Shown piece after piece: positions 21,806-34,230 of a stretch of DNA of 64,000 nucleotides. The notes beneath the pieces were generated by a model. The model was not told where the DNA came from and ran no database searches. It worked only from the letters and a program-made list of their open reading frames with translations. This DNA is from Quercus robur (Eukaryota > Streptophyta > Magnoliopsida > Fagales > Fagaceae). How positions within the stretch are numbered: position 1 is the stretch's first letter; the number at the start of each line of letters is the position of its first letter. The position numbers were made by a program, and so were the translations under genes. The stretch covers positions 48,457,854 through 48,521,853 of the forward strand of contig NC_065536.1 in assembly GCF_932294415.1 (NCBI RefSeq), written 5' to 3'.

Positions 21806-23708
21806 CAATCGATTCATTTGTCTCGATCTCAAGGACAGCATGAGCAAGCCTCTGTTACCCAAGCAAGTCATCCTAACGTGCTTTCCATAAAACTCCAAGC
21901 ACCATATGTTTGGCATTCTGTCAACCTCCTTCCACAAGAGTGTCATCTTCTGCAGCTCCCATATGCAAACACATGTGGCTGCATTCTTTGTCAGTAACCC
22001 CACAAGCATGATCCGGCCTCCACACTCTGCGAGTGTGTGGTCAGTCAGATGTAGTGGGGCGGGAATTATATACTGCTTCCAAACCCCATTAACCATATCA
22101 TAGGACACAATTCCTTCAGGATCTGAACGCATGAAGTAAAGCGTGCCATCAATGGAAACAGCCTGTGACCGAAAGTTCAGGGATAGTGGCAGCTTAATAC
22201 TCGAGGGCATGTGTCCTGGACGGGTCCAGGAGTTCTTCAACGAGTCATAAACTTCAAACTCCCCATCACACCCCACCCACAGGATCTTGTAGCCCCCGCA
22301 GGTTGAATTCCCATTCAGTGTCATCCCCACTGCAACACGAGACCAAACCTTGACTGACCTAGCGGGCAACTCTTTAAATGATTGAGTCAGAGGGTTGCAT
22401 ACATAAAAGTTCCTGTGACCAATATCAAGAAAACACACTAGACCCCCTGCTGAAGCCACTGGCAAAACAATCATTTTATTGGGCAGAGAAGAAATGGTGG
22501 GGTGGTGCCATTTCTTCGAGGAGGGGTCATATATAGCTCCAGAATTTACGTTTTCATGGGTAATGGTATAAAACCAGGGATTTCCTTGTGGGACTTGGGC
22601 ACAATGTTGAGAAAAACTTTGAGAGTCCAGCAAGGAATTCCATTTCCGGCAAACTGAGCGAAAGCGGAAAAAAGTAGCAATGGGAAGTCTTGCAATAACA
22701 GCTTCAAAAAGGTCTTCTGGAAAATCTTTCCAAATTTGTTGTTCCATAATCTCAGCTGTATTGGTAGTCCCAGATAATTTGCCCCGGGTCCTCTCCTTCC
22801 TAGGCTTCTTAGCATGTGGAGGCTTGCAAGGTTCCAACATCTTGAAATTTCCAGATTTTCCAGCCGCCATTATAAGACTGTAGTAATCATCTGCAGAACC
22901 ATCATCAACATTGAGGACGCACCAACTGTGTGAAAGGAAATCTGTTATCAATATATTTTCAACTTGAAGTACTCTGCTGCTACCATTCCAAAAGTATGTG
23001 ACCAAAAAACCAAAGAAAATTTTTAAGGAAAACATAGGCACATGAAGGCCAATGAAATGCTTAATCAGAACACTGGAAAAATAACATATTAAAAAGACCA
23101 ATCACTTTAAACATGCTGAGATACATCAAAGCCTGTGCTATTTGTTCAGGCAATATTTGCAAGAACTTCCAGGGAAATGCATGTCAAATCTAAAACTCAA
23201 AAGTTGAACATGAATGTATTAGATGCCTTCATAATCTGAGGGAAAAGGAAAGGTAAGGAAAACATAAGGGTAGATATAACAAATTAAAACTTTTGAAGCT
23301 TATACCTCAAGGAGACTGAATTTAAACACCAAATTCAACTTAAAGTCATTATTATCAAGCTATTTTTCTTCACTTGTCCTTATCTACATGAATACCATTA
23401 CTCAAGTAGGACCATGTACTCACTACAATAACTGTCATTTATATGAAAAGTAAAATAAAGCGCTAGCATTTAGTAGTTCATGAAAATCACTACATTGATT
23501 GCAACATATAATTTAATCCAAGATTGGAAAAAATTTAGGTTGAAGGGAGAAGACATATATTGACACACTTCAAAAAAAGATCACCATGGAAAATGAAAGG
23601 GAACGTCACCTACAGCACCTATGCAAAGCCAAATGAAAATGGTGTCAAGACACACAAAACAGTGGAAACAACCTAGCAACCCCCCTCCCCCCCTCCCTCC
23701 CACCCACA

Positions 23709-23743
<35 letters not shown>

Positions 23744-26700
23744 AAAAGAAAGGAACTTTTAAGTAACTATATAAATATAATTGGGTAAACATTCATAACT
23801 GATTCATCAACAAGTAAAAACTTATGTCACAAATCACTTTAATAACATTGCTTGTCACTAGGAATATGTTCATGAATCAAATTGTGAAACGCATATGACA
23901 TCTTGAGCCTTTTACATGCAAGTATCCTGCATTCACCAAATGAGGGAGGGAAGGATGTTTATTTTTATTGGGTGGAAAGAAAGAGAAGGGATATAGAGGG
24001 ATTCTCTTTCCCTCCAGGCTGACCAGAGTAAAGGGAAAGAATGAAAGGAAGAAAAAGTTTTTTTCAAATTTTCATTGAAGTGGGACCTCCAATGCATTCT
24101 GCTTTCTCTCCCATTCCTTCAAACCAACCAACCCCTCTCTCCCTTCCCATTCCTTTCTCTCCTATGTTTCCTACAGGCAAATGTTAGCCTTACTGACAAC
24201 GGATTGGAGCATATTAAGGTAGGAGAACAAATGGTGTTAAATATTTGAATTAATTTTAGTAGGTAATGTAGTTAGTTTACCAGTTGCTTTAACCTTATTA
24301 TTGATTCTATTAGAAGTCCATGTCAGAAGTCTAAATGATGCTTTTGATGGACTTCACATCCGCAATACAGAGCAACCCTTGTGGCAGTAAGGTCTTGCTA
24401 GAAGCTACTGATGAGCTTTGACTCAAACAACATTTTCTTCTTCCATAAGAATGGGATGGGGGTGGTTATGGTTCAAGTACCATTGGGGAATTATGCAATT
24501 TACCAATAAAACTAGAATCTTAAATTTTAGTTGACTTCATACCATAATTTCACCTAGATATCATGGTTTTCAACACTTTTCATCAGACCCCTGGCCTAAA
24601 TTCAAATACGGCTCCAAAGATACCATTCTGACCAAGCCAACATCAACCAAGCCATTTTATCATACATCAATGCCCAGCGCAAAAAAATTATCAGACTGAT
24701 ATCTAGTGCAATCTGGCTCAGTATTTGTCTATGGTAGCGAAATTCATCATAATTTTATTTTCAATTATTTAATTATAAAGGAGCCTAGAGATCAGACTTT
24801 GGTGCGATGGCAAGTGCCCTCCACCCAAGTAATGTTGCGAGTTCAAGTCCAAGAATCAGCCTCTCTCTAAAATTGGGAGTAGAGTTATCTACCAACCATC
24901 TACACCAAAGCCCGTATAAACAAGAGCCTGTACTTAGAGTATGACTACTTTTTTTCTTTTTAATTAGAAGGGAGCCTCAAAATGTATTTTAAGCCAATTT
25001 AATCACATATTTCATGACCCATGTAACATGCTGCATGCAGTTGTAGGTTATTAGTAAGGTCTGCATAGAAATAATTTCAAATCATAATCACAACCCCAGG
25101 ACGCAATGAGGATTCATCAAGTTACACATAATTGTGGTACATAACTTGTCTAGATGTCTTATACCACTGTTAGTAGAGATAGTCCCTAAATGTTTAATAT
25201 TAATATATATTATATATGGGTTAGGATTAAGTTACACCCAGTGTAACTTTTTGTTAATAGTACACCTCACAATAGCTTTTTATTACATTAATATTTTGAA
25301 AAAACTACCTTTGGATTACATGTTCTTTTTATTCTAACACTCATCAAATTTCATGTCAATTGAATGTTATTTACTATCTAATCCATACGCTAATGTTTGT
25401 GTATATTTTTATAGTACAAAGAATTTGTACTTTAAACAATTTACAGATGAGATATTGATCTCTGATAAGCTTAATATTTTGCAATCATGGAATGTACAAA
25501 GGCTAAGAGACAATGTAATCCAACGGTGGGTTTGTCGAAAAACCCATGTTATAGAAAGTTATTTTAGTAGTGTAACATTGACAAAAGTTACAAACAACTT
25601 GAACCCAACCCATTATATATCATATATAGATAACTTTTTTTTTTTTTCTACATATCATGTTTCATTGGCATCACTGCTCATCCACATCTCCACTGTGTAA
25701 ACAAAGCACAGAACAGTTAAAGAGTATGTTCCTAAATGCTTATGAGCAATTAGCTCCATAGGTGCTAGCCTCCATGTTGGAGGACCATCACCAGCCTCAA
25801 CTCTAAATATCTCGGCTGCAAGGGATGAATTTTGAAAAGAACAGACAGAAAGCAGACAAACTCAGGCTTAAACTTTGATGTTGATATATAAACCACTCAT
25901 CTCTCATGTATGGAAAAATCTAAAGGAAGCAGACAAACGCAGTCTTAAACTTCATTATTGAATTTGCAAAGAACAGAGAAGCAGACAAAACAGGTCTCTT
26001 ATACTGTAGCCTTAAACTTTGATTTTAATATAAACTACATCTACTTCTAAAACTGCAACAACTTAACACATCTAGGAAGTTAAAACCAAAGATCTGGTAT
26101 TAAGGATACTAGTCAACACCATCAACTTATTACACAAAAACCCTAAATTAAATTCAAACCATATTGTTGGTGGAACACATCAGAGTTTATTATTTTCTCC
26201 TTCAATATGCAAAATTTATCACACAGTATATATAATGCAAAAACATGAATCAGTTCAATAAAATCCTAGAAACAGAAACTCTCGACAGTTTACTGAAAAT
26301 TGACTACCAATTTGGCTATGAGGACATGTGCAGGTGTTTGAGCATGCATATCAACGCTAAGTAAACAATGAAGCAAAGGATGAAGTTTATGTGGACCATG
26401 TAACTCATGGATGATGGTTGTTTCTACATGTCTGCATCATTCATTCCAAAGTTCTCAATAAGTACTCAGACTGAAGTCCAGTCCAATAGCTGACTGTTGC
26501 ATGACTGTTTTCCAAGACACAATACCGGCATAACCAACACCTTAAATTTTCTACATTCTTTTCCCAATACAACTAGTACAAGAAAGAGCCCTTATATATG
26601 CGTGTGCCCATTGTACTCGAAGAAGGGATGGAGTTGATTAATAAATTTATTTAGTGTTTTGAGCATTAAGGCATGTTGGCCATTGAGTGTTGTTTTCTCC

Positions 26701-29700
26701 TTTTCTCCTCTCTTTTCTTCCTCTCCTTTTTATGGTACCATTCATGGGTACTAATCATACATCCCATAAACACCATAAAATTCTATCTTTTTCTTCTTCC
26801 TTACAACCTCAAATCAAACCCTTTCTTTTACTTATCAAAACCTTGAAAACCCACGTGTTCTTTTTGCTAGGTAATGGTGGGGGAGACGGGAGGTGGGGTT
26901 TGAACCCCAAACACTGAGCATCATAGAGGATAACACTAGGCTATCACTCACCCTAAAACCCTACACACATATTTTCTTCTACCAAATAGCCATCAAATAA
27001 CTCACCAACCCATATTTTAATTCCAAACACAAGCCACATAGCCCTTTCTAAAGTCTAACCCTAGATCCACAAATTTTCCTAGCCCTAAACCTACCACAAG
27101 AAAATCCTCCAATTTATCCTATGTCAAACCCTCTCCCTTTCCTTTCCCTTCTCTCTTATGTTCCTATACTAGCAGCTGATTACAATAGCTTGGAGCATAT
27201 TAAGGAGAAAATATAGTGGTGCTAAAATATTTGAATTAATATTAGTGGTAAAGAAGTTAGTTACCAGTTGCTTTAATCTCATTATTGATTCTATAGAAGT
27301 CCCTATCAGAAGTCTATACAAGGTTTCTAATGGACTTCACATCCACAATACAGATCAACCATTATGGAAATAAGATCTTGCTAGAATCTACCGGTGAGCT
27401 TTGGCTCAAATGACACTTAATTCTTCCATAAGAATGGGATGGGGAGTGAGGTCATGGTTCAGGTCCCATTGGGTGAGCATGAAGTTTACCAATAAACAAA
27501 TCCTGCTAGAATCTTAAATTTTAGTTGAGCTCAGGCCATAGTTTCACCTAATATCATTGTTTTCCACACTCTTCATCAGACCCTTGGCTCAACTTCAACT
27601 AAGGCTCCTAAGATAACATTCTGACCAAGCCAACATCTCCCAGGACATTTTATCAAACAGCAGCAATTGCAAAGCCAAAGAAAATTTTCAAATTATGGTA
27701 TCTAGTGAGATCTAGCGCAATATTAGACTACAGTAGCAGAAATATCATAATTTTATTTTCAATTGTTAAATTAGGAAGGAGCCTAGAGGTCGGACCTTAG
27801 TGTGATGGCAAGTGCCCTCCACCCAAGTGATGTTGCAAGTTGAAGGCCAAATGGCCAATAATCAACCTCTCTAAAATTGGGGGTAAATTTACCTATCAAC
27901 CATCTCCCCTAAACCCAGTAAGCAAGAGCATTGTAGATTGGGTACGACTACTTTTTGTTTTCTTTTTAATTAGAAGGGAGCCTCAAAATATATCTCAAAC
28001 AAATTTAATCATATACTTTATGACCCATGTAACATGTTGCAGGCAGTGGTAGGCTATTTGTAAGGTCTGCATAGAAACAATTTCAAATCATAATCACAAC
28101 CTAGGATGTTAGTTATAAGAACCACTTCCACACAACTTGTGCAAGTTTAATACTTATCATGCTGCACATTATAAATTAAAGAAAAATATTAATAGACAAT
28201 TGTAACTAGATGCCTTGTACCACTGTTAGTAGATATAGTCTATAAATTTTTTTTTTTTAATATATTATATATGGATTAAGATCAAGTAACACTTGTTGCA
28301 ACATTTTGTCAAATTTTTTTAATATATTACACCACACAATAACTCATTATTGGATTAATATTTTGAAAATACTGCCGTTAGATCACAAGTTCTCTTTGTT
28401 CTTAACATGCACATCAAATTTCATTTAAATTGGTATCTGATCCATAAACTAATGTTTTGTGTATAGTTTTGCAGTACCCAAAAAAAAATTGAAATTTAAG
28501 CATTTTATAGATGAGATAGTTATTGATCTCTAATCATCTAGATATTTGGCAATCATGGAGTGCATAAAGATACAATGTAATGCAAAAACACATTCTATAT
28601 AGAAAGTTCTTGAATGGGGTAACATTGAAAAAAGTTTTACCAAGTGCTTGAACCCAACCCAATACATATTATATATAGATAAACATTTAAAAACAAAGAA
28701 GCCTGCAATATCATGTTTCATCTCTGCTGATCTGCATCTCCACGATGTATACAAAGCATAGAACAATTAAGAGTATGTTCCTAAATGTTTATGAGCAACT
28801 AACTCTATAGGACCTAGTCTCTGTATTGGAGAACCATCACTAGTGACTAGCCTCAACTCTAAATGTCCTAGATGCAAGGGGTGAATTTGCAAAGAACAGA
28901 CAGGAAGCAGACAAAGTCAGACTAAAATTCTGATGTTGATAAATGACCCACTCTCAAGTACTGCAAACAGGTCTCTTGTTGCGAAGTTTCTAAAGGAAGC
29001 AGACAAACTCAGACTTAAACTTTGATGTTGAATTTTGCAAAGAACAGAAAGGAAGCAGACAAAACAGGTCTCTTGTACTCGAGCATTAAACTTTGATATT
29101 GATATAAACTAAACCCACTTCAAAAACTACAATGAATCTAAGAAGTAAAAACTAAAAGATCAGGTATTGGGATACATCATACATGTCAACAACATCAACT
29201 TACCATACATATGACAACCCATTATCAAAATTCCAACCATATTGTTGGTGGAACACATCAAAGTTTGTCACTTTATCCTTCAATAAGGAAACTTTACCAA
29301 ACAATATACTCATAATGCAAAAGTATGAATCAGTTCATTAAAATCCTAGAAACAGAAACTGTTGGATAGTTTACTGAATATTGACTACAATTTTGGCTAT
29401 GAGGACATGTAAAGGGTCTGAGCATGCATACTATCGCTCTATGTAAATAGTGAAGCAGAAGACAAAGTTCATTTAGACCAAGTAACTAATGGATTACAGT
29501 TGTTTCTACATTACAGCATCATTCATACCAAAGTTCTCAGATTGAAGTACAGTCCAATAACTCCATAGTGCATGACTGTTTTCCAAGTCACAATATCGGC
29601 ATAACCAACACTTTAAAAGCTTTTACATTCTTCTCCTTTCTTGTTAATTGTTTTAACTTTATTAGGAGAGGGAAGGGATGACTAATAGGAAAAGGGTATG

Positions 29701-30711
29701 TACTAAAAGAAGAAAAACATGCTCCAGCTTAAGCATCAAACAACCGAAACTGAATACTGTATATTTCTCATTGCCATTACCTAATGTATAGAATATCATA
29801 AAGCAGTCTACCCAACCTATCTAAACCAACTTAAGCTAGCCTCTGACATCTTAGCTTAACTTCCTCTTTCCAGAGGTGACTCTTTGCATGATGTCCACAT
29901 ATTTATGTTGCATTTCATGTTCTTTTAATGGATAATTACTTACTTATCAAACAAAGAAGAGAAGGGTCAAAAAAGTTATGAAGATGTATTCAAAACTCTA
30001 CAAAGTCTAGCATAACATTGCTTAGATGTAAGAGCTGCATTTAACCCACCTCTTTTCCCAGCAAGGGGATTTTTTTTTTTATTAAAAAAAAAATTAAATG
30101 TCACTATAATGAATTTCTAAAAAAATAAGAACTATCTGTATAATTGAATAAGTATAACTGTACAGATATATGGGAAATACAGAACAAATTATAACTCAAT
30201 TTTTTCGTTCCTATGAAAAAAGTCACATTACAAAAAAGAAAAAGAAAAGAAAACCTAACTTACCTAACTAAACATGAAAATTAAAAACAGTAGCACTTTG
30301 ATTAACAAAGAAAACGAAAATAAAACACAGAAATCAGAGAACCCAGAATACCTAAGCAGAAGCTGCTTTAACACCTAAAGCAGAATGGGAAAAAACAGGA
30401 AAATGAAACCATAAACGGTTTCTGTGCAGAGTACAGACCAATCAAAAAGCTCACAAAGATCTAGAGAGATAGAAAAAGAACCTGTGGTGTTGTCGTTGTT
30501 GTTGTTGGCGTTGATGGTGAGAGTGAAATTGAGAGAGAAGAGGAGGAGGAGGAGGAGGAGGAGGAGGCAGAGGTTGAAGAAGATGAAGTGGATGAGGAAG
30601 AGGAGAAAGTGAAGGAGAAGGAAGAACAAGTGAAGAAGGATGAGAGCCGTAGAGTTCCAAGAGCTCCTGAAGCTGACCGATGAGCTGCCTCAGCATGGCC
30701 AGCCCTTCCAT
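21680..30711 (-). CDS. LCR: F-box/kelch protein of the LEAF CURLING RESPONSIVENESS (F-box only protein 6) type
   Basis: LCR is a substrate-recognition subunit for SCF ubiquitin ligases that affects leaf form and shoot meristem maintenance and is repressed by miR394. Two coding exons on the minus strand, 30711-30482 and 22925-21680, give 491 residues. The 7.56-kb intron has a GTTCTT donor and CACACAG acceptor, and the junction codon AG|T keeps frame. Exon 1 encodes MEGLAMLRQLIGQLQELLEL, a nine-proline run (residues 49-57) and a Gln/His tract. The F-box lies at about residues 140-186 (IWKDFPEDLFEAVIARLPIA). The C-terminal half is a kelch/galactose-oxidase-like domain (ASAGGLVCFLDIGHRNFYV; RSVKVWSRVAVGM). 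The upstream extension of the exon 2 frame to 23101 is intronic. Exon 1 was joined on family knowledge and splice phase. Confidence 0.88.
21910..21929 (-). promoter_or_regulatory. miR394 target site in LCR exon 2
   Basis: The plus strand here reads TTGGCATTCTGTCAACCTCC. It equals the plant miR394 sequence except for one base (A instead of C at miRNA position 14). The minus-strand mRNA therefore offers a site with a single mismatch outside the 5' seed and the position 10-11 cleavage point. It codes for EVDRMPN. LCR is the classic conserved miR394 target, so this supports both the gene identity and post-transcriptional control. Confidence 0.9.
23709..23742. repeat. Poly-A run after a C-rich stretch in the LCR intron
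   Basis: About 32 A follow a C-rich stretch (23681-23708) in the LCR intron. No element ends could be attached to it. Confidence 0.7.
24125..26575. repeat. Intron duplication, copy 1 (~2.45 kb)
   Basis: This block is collinear with 27122-29640. Shared landmarks include GGAGCATATTAAGG (24206 / 27192), the SINE at 24787, the block around ATTGATCTCTGATAAG (25455 / 28520) and GACTGTTTTCCAAG (26503 / 29574). The copies differ by many substitutions and small indels, so the duplication is not recent. Both lie inside the LCR intron in the same orientation, about 3 kb apart. There is no coding sequence. Confidence 0.85.
24787..24958 (+). mobile_element. tRNA-derived SINE (intron copy 1)
   Basis: A Pol III-like box A (TTGGTGCGATGGCAAGTGCC) and box B (GCGAGTTCAAGTCC) lie about 30 bp apart. 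The element ends in a T-rich tail, as in plant Au-type SINEs. Imperfect duplications TTTAATTATAAAGGAGCCT (24768-24786) and TTTAATTAGAAGGGAGCCT (24959-24977) flank it and match at 17 of 19 positions. Confidence 0.7.
26853..26940 (-). mobile_element. Possible antisense tRNA-derived SINE fragment
   Basis: On the minus strand GGGGTTCAAACCCCACCTCCC (complement of about 26889-26909) resembles a tRNA box B, and GTGATAGCCTAGTGTTATCC resembles a box A region. It lies in the spacer between the two intron copies. Ends were not resolved. Confidence 0.35.
27122..29640. repeat. Intron duplication, copy 2 (~2.5 kb)
   Basis: Same content and order as 24125-26575, including the SINE with its flanking duplications. 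The ~550-bp spacer between copies (26576-27121) shows no clear match to either. Confidence 0.85.
27785..27964 (+). mobile_element. tRNA-derived SINE (intron copy 2)
   Basis: Same element as at 24787-24958, with the same flanking GGAGCCT repeats (ending 27784 and 27983) and a diverged box B (GCAAGTTGAAGGCC). Because the insertion junctions are shared, it was already present when the intron block duplicated. Confidence 0.65.
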
Positions 30712-30796
30712 GCCACAACCCCCACCCCGATTCTCTCACCTTCTTCTTCTTCTTCTTCTTCACTGTTATAAATTATAAGAAAAGAAAAGGCAAACA

Positions 30797-30831
<35 letters not shown>

Positions 30832-30960
30832 GGTCTCGGACTTCACCCACTCTCTTTTTGCCACGTCAGAACAAACCCCAGTCGATAAGTGTGTTTTTTT
30901 TTGGTGAGTGATAGTAGTAAGTAACTTTGTAATTATACTCGTCCGCACGCAACATTCTCC
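30712..30960 (-). promoter_or_regulatory. LCR 5' leader/promoter with GA repeats
   Basis: Read on the minus strand, the stretch before the ATG at 30711 contains a GAAGAAGAA run (30741-30761) and a (GA)n microsatellite (30798-30829). Both are typical of 5' leaders of plant regulatory genes. No convincing TATA box at the right distance was identified. Confidence 0.5.
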
Positions 30961-33908
30961 TCTGCCTTCGCTTTGCTTTGGTTCTAACTTCTACTAAATA
31001 TTTACTCCATTTTCTCTCTCCCCCTTGTAATGAGTTTTACGCAACTGCCCTTCGTTTTATTGCGGGTCGGCTGTTTTTGGTTTTCGATCTGTATCCGTTA
31101 CCCGGTTTCCGTCGAATACTAAAGAGGATGAAAATTGACTGCATTCCTAAATTACTTTAAATTCCTTTAATTTCCTATGCATTTAAACGTTTTAAACAAC
31201 TCTTCTTCAAATGAAAGCCTAAACAACGTAAGGCATCCATTACTTATGAAGAGATTAAGATTTGAGGGGAAAAAATTATATTAACCATAATATATAACAA
31301 AAAAATATATGCTAGATTTTTTTTTCAAACTCATAATGTTGTTTAAAATAGTGTCAAAACTCTCCATGCGTTAATATTCAATGGAAAGTTAAATTTTATG
31401 GAGTACTGTGTTTTTAACTCTGTTGAATTATAAGTCTGTTTCTTTTAATTTAAAAAATTAATTTATTTTCACAGTCAGTTTATACATGCTTTAAAATTTA
31501 TTTTTCATTTTCCTTATATGCATTGTTTATTGAAAATCTATTTAGATCTTAAATAACTTGAAAGTGAATTGATTGACCAAAAAGTCACGTAACTCAATAG
31601 TATTTCTGTTTTCTTTTAGATTAAGAACTAGGATTCAAATATTCTTCTCTATTGTTGTAAGTATCCCAAAAAAGAAAAGGTTTGATTGAATATTTTATGA
31701 TTTATTTCAATGAATAGCACAAACAAGTATTTTAACACAAATATAACACAAGTATTTCAACACCAAATCTAAAAGCAATAAAAGACACAAAGATTTGGTA
31801 ACAAATGAAGTCGTGAACTATTTTGAGGAATCTAACCCGGTAGAGAATCCATAAAACTATAAAATAAATAATTGCAACAACTTACTTATGAAGCCTTTGC
31901 ATATCTATTTTCTCTATTGCAACATCAACAACAAACTCACTTGCATTCTCATTGTATTGGCCTGAAAGTCTTTGAAACCCTTTTACATAAACTTCCTCCA
32001 GGAACAAATATTGTCTGTTGTCAATATTCGTTGTCAACAAACTAACTCTTTAGTTTCAAGGAATCAACGATTTAATATTAAGAAAGTAATGGTTAATTTT
32101 ATATATATTTTTAAACAAAAATAATTAAGTCAAGTCCTCAAGTCATTAAAGTTGGTTTACCATTTGTTGTAATTTCACTTGAATAAATATCTAGTGAGAA
32201 TTTTGGGAACCATCTATCTGAATCTAGTTCGAGAAGAAATGATTTATCTTGAGTGAGCATCGTCATGTTCTTCAAAATCTTCACCAACCAACTGTTCTAA
32301 AATAGCTCAAATACATAAATCTCAACAAATTTTTACTAATTTTGTCACATGAAACTAACCAACATGACAAAACACATTGTAAAGTAGTTGACAAGGTCCA
32401 GCTGAAAATGGGCAATCGGGTTAAGTAGATGGCTACTTTGGCTATAAAAGTAAAATTGACAATTCATCACGTTGTCGTCTTTGATACCCCATGTAAAGCG
32501 GAATATATACTCAAAAATTCTGCAATTCCGTTCCACGTGTGTGAACGGAAGCTTTATTATGGTCAAGAAGACTCGTAGCCTTTTTGAACGACCTATGCTT
32601 TTGAAGATCAACGGCTGAGGTTACATCTCTCCAGGCACTTTCTTTCTCATCCTTCTTCCACGCACACGGCATGATTGTCCCACTACCTTTTTTTTTTTCC
32701 ATTTTATCATGATTTTGTTAGAATTACGGAAGTACCTACTCATGCCTTTTTTGAGTTTTTCTACTCATTTCTCATTATTGTCCTCCAACTAGTACCTGTC
32801 TAAATCTTTCCTCTATTTCTCTTTTTAGGTTTTTTTTTTTGTGTGTTTTTTCCTTTTTGAAAAATTTATAAATCAAGTAATTTGATCAAAATATTGGATA
32901 ATATCTTCATCAAAAACTGATCGACGTCTTAACCTAATGATAAGAGCAATCATCATAAAGTGGACGTCACAAGTTAAAATCTTGTCTATAAAAAAAATAT
33001 TATTCTAGTGCGATGTACTATTTAATTAAAAAATATATGTAAATTGAAAAAAAATATTTGTACAATATCATTAAAATTAATTAATAAAATAGATATTAAA
33101 AATAAGAGAACAAAAATTATTTTAAGCTATTTTATGAATACATATCATATAAACTCAAGTTTTTATAAAATTCAAATATTACAATAGATTATAAACTAAT
33201 TTAAAATAAATAATAGAAATTCTAACAACTTTTGGCATTAGAGTTTTAATCATAGTAGTAATTTTTCAAATTCTTTTGAAATATTGGCAATTTATTTTCA
33301 CATTATGTAATGACGATATATAAAACATAGCTTTTATTATATAATATATGATATAAAATTAAACTTTTATATTATTAATATTTTTCCGGCAATAACTAAA
33401 TGATTGAAAGTGTACCAAAAGTCTCATACTTTTACCTTGAATATTTTGTTGCGTTTATTAAATTTAGTCACAATTAGCTAATAGTGACTCATTGAAAGTA
33501 GGAATTGAAAAGGTTTAAAAATTTTAATGTCTTAATTATTTTTTTTTTAAATTTAGGATTTATTTTAAACCATCACAAATTATAAGAGAATTATATAATT
33601 TACCAAAGTCTTAAATGAAGTTTAGCCACTTGGTGTAAGGAGAGTGAGTATAGTCACTTGTTACAAGCGCAACTTTCAAAACTCAACTTTTATAGTATAT
33701 ACGATTTGATTGGGGGAAAACTTGAAGAATGGAAAAAGGTTGAAAGGAAAAGTGAAGTTTTTGTTTGTTTGATGTGTTGAAAATGAGGGATGATGGAGCG
33801 AGGTTGGGTAGAGATTTTCTACATGGGCCCACGAAAAATCATTCTCCCACATATGGGAGGATAACTTGAAAAGAAAAGCATTTTGAAAAGAAAAGCACTT
33901 TTCCATTA
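30961..33908. other. Intergenic DNA upstream of LCR
   Basis: AT-rich with no convincing gene. 32515-32700 is less AT-rich and includes an imperfect inverted repeat TTCCGTTCCACGTG...GAACGGAAG (32526-32551) around a G-box. A short minus-strand frame there (32511-32702) has no recognised domain. 32935-32990 (AACCTAATGATAAGAGCA then GTTAAAATC) could be a tRNA-derived SINE fragment. Confidence 0.4.
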
Positions 33909-33917
33909 AATTTATTA

Positions 33918-34221
33918 GGGTAAAATATTATTTTGATTCCTAAATTTTATCAAAAATTTGTTTTTTATCCATAAATTTTAAGAAGTTCATATTTCATCCC
34001 TAAACTATTGAAAATGTTTTATTTATGTCCTTAAACTTTACTAAAAGTTTGTTTTTAATCTCTAAACTATTGAAAATGTTCTTTTTTCATCCTTATTTTT
34101 GTCTCTATACCATTCAAAAAACTATTTACAAAGTTTAGGGATTAAAAAAAAACTTTTTTAAAGTTTAGGGATTAAAAACATACTTTTAATAAAATTTAGG
34201 TACCAAAATAGTATTTTACCC
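33918..34221. mobile_element. MULE-type MITE, 304 bp
   Basis: The element starts GGGTAAAATATTATTTTGAT and ends CAAAATAGTATTTTACCC, giving inverted repeats rich in the phrase CCTAAATTTTAT/ATAAAATTTAGG. Flanking 9-mers AATTTATTA (33909-33917) and AATTTACTA (34222-34230) match at 8 of 9 positions. The interior is made of further inverted copies of the TTTAGGGATTAAAAA motif. Confidence 0.75.
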
Positions 34222-34230
34222 AATTTACTA

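Noticed and set aside
22926..23101. N-terminal extension of the F-box protein beginning at 23101
   Set aside because: The residues are hydrophobic and unlike the family, and a good acceptor (CACACAG) at 22926 joins in phase to a conserved first exon at 30711-30482.
32511..32702. 63-codon minus-strand frame with many charged residues
   Set aside because: It is isolated, has no family match that I recognise and no neighbouring exon. The less AT-rich patch may be a repeat fragment.
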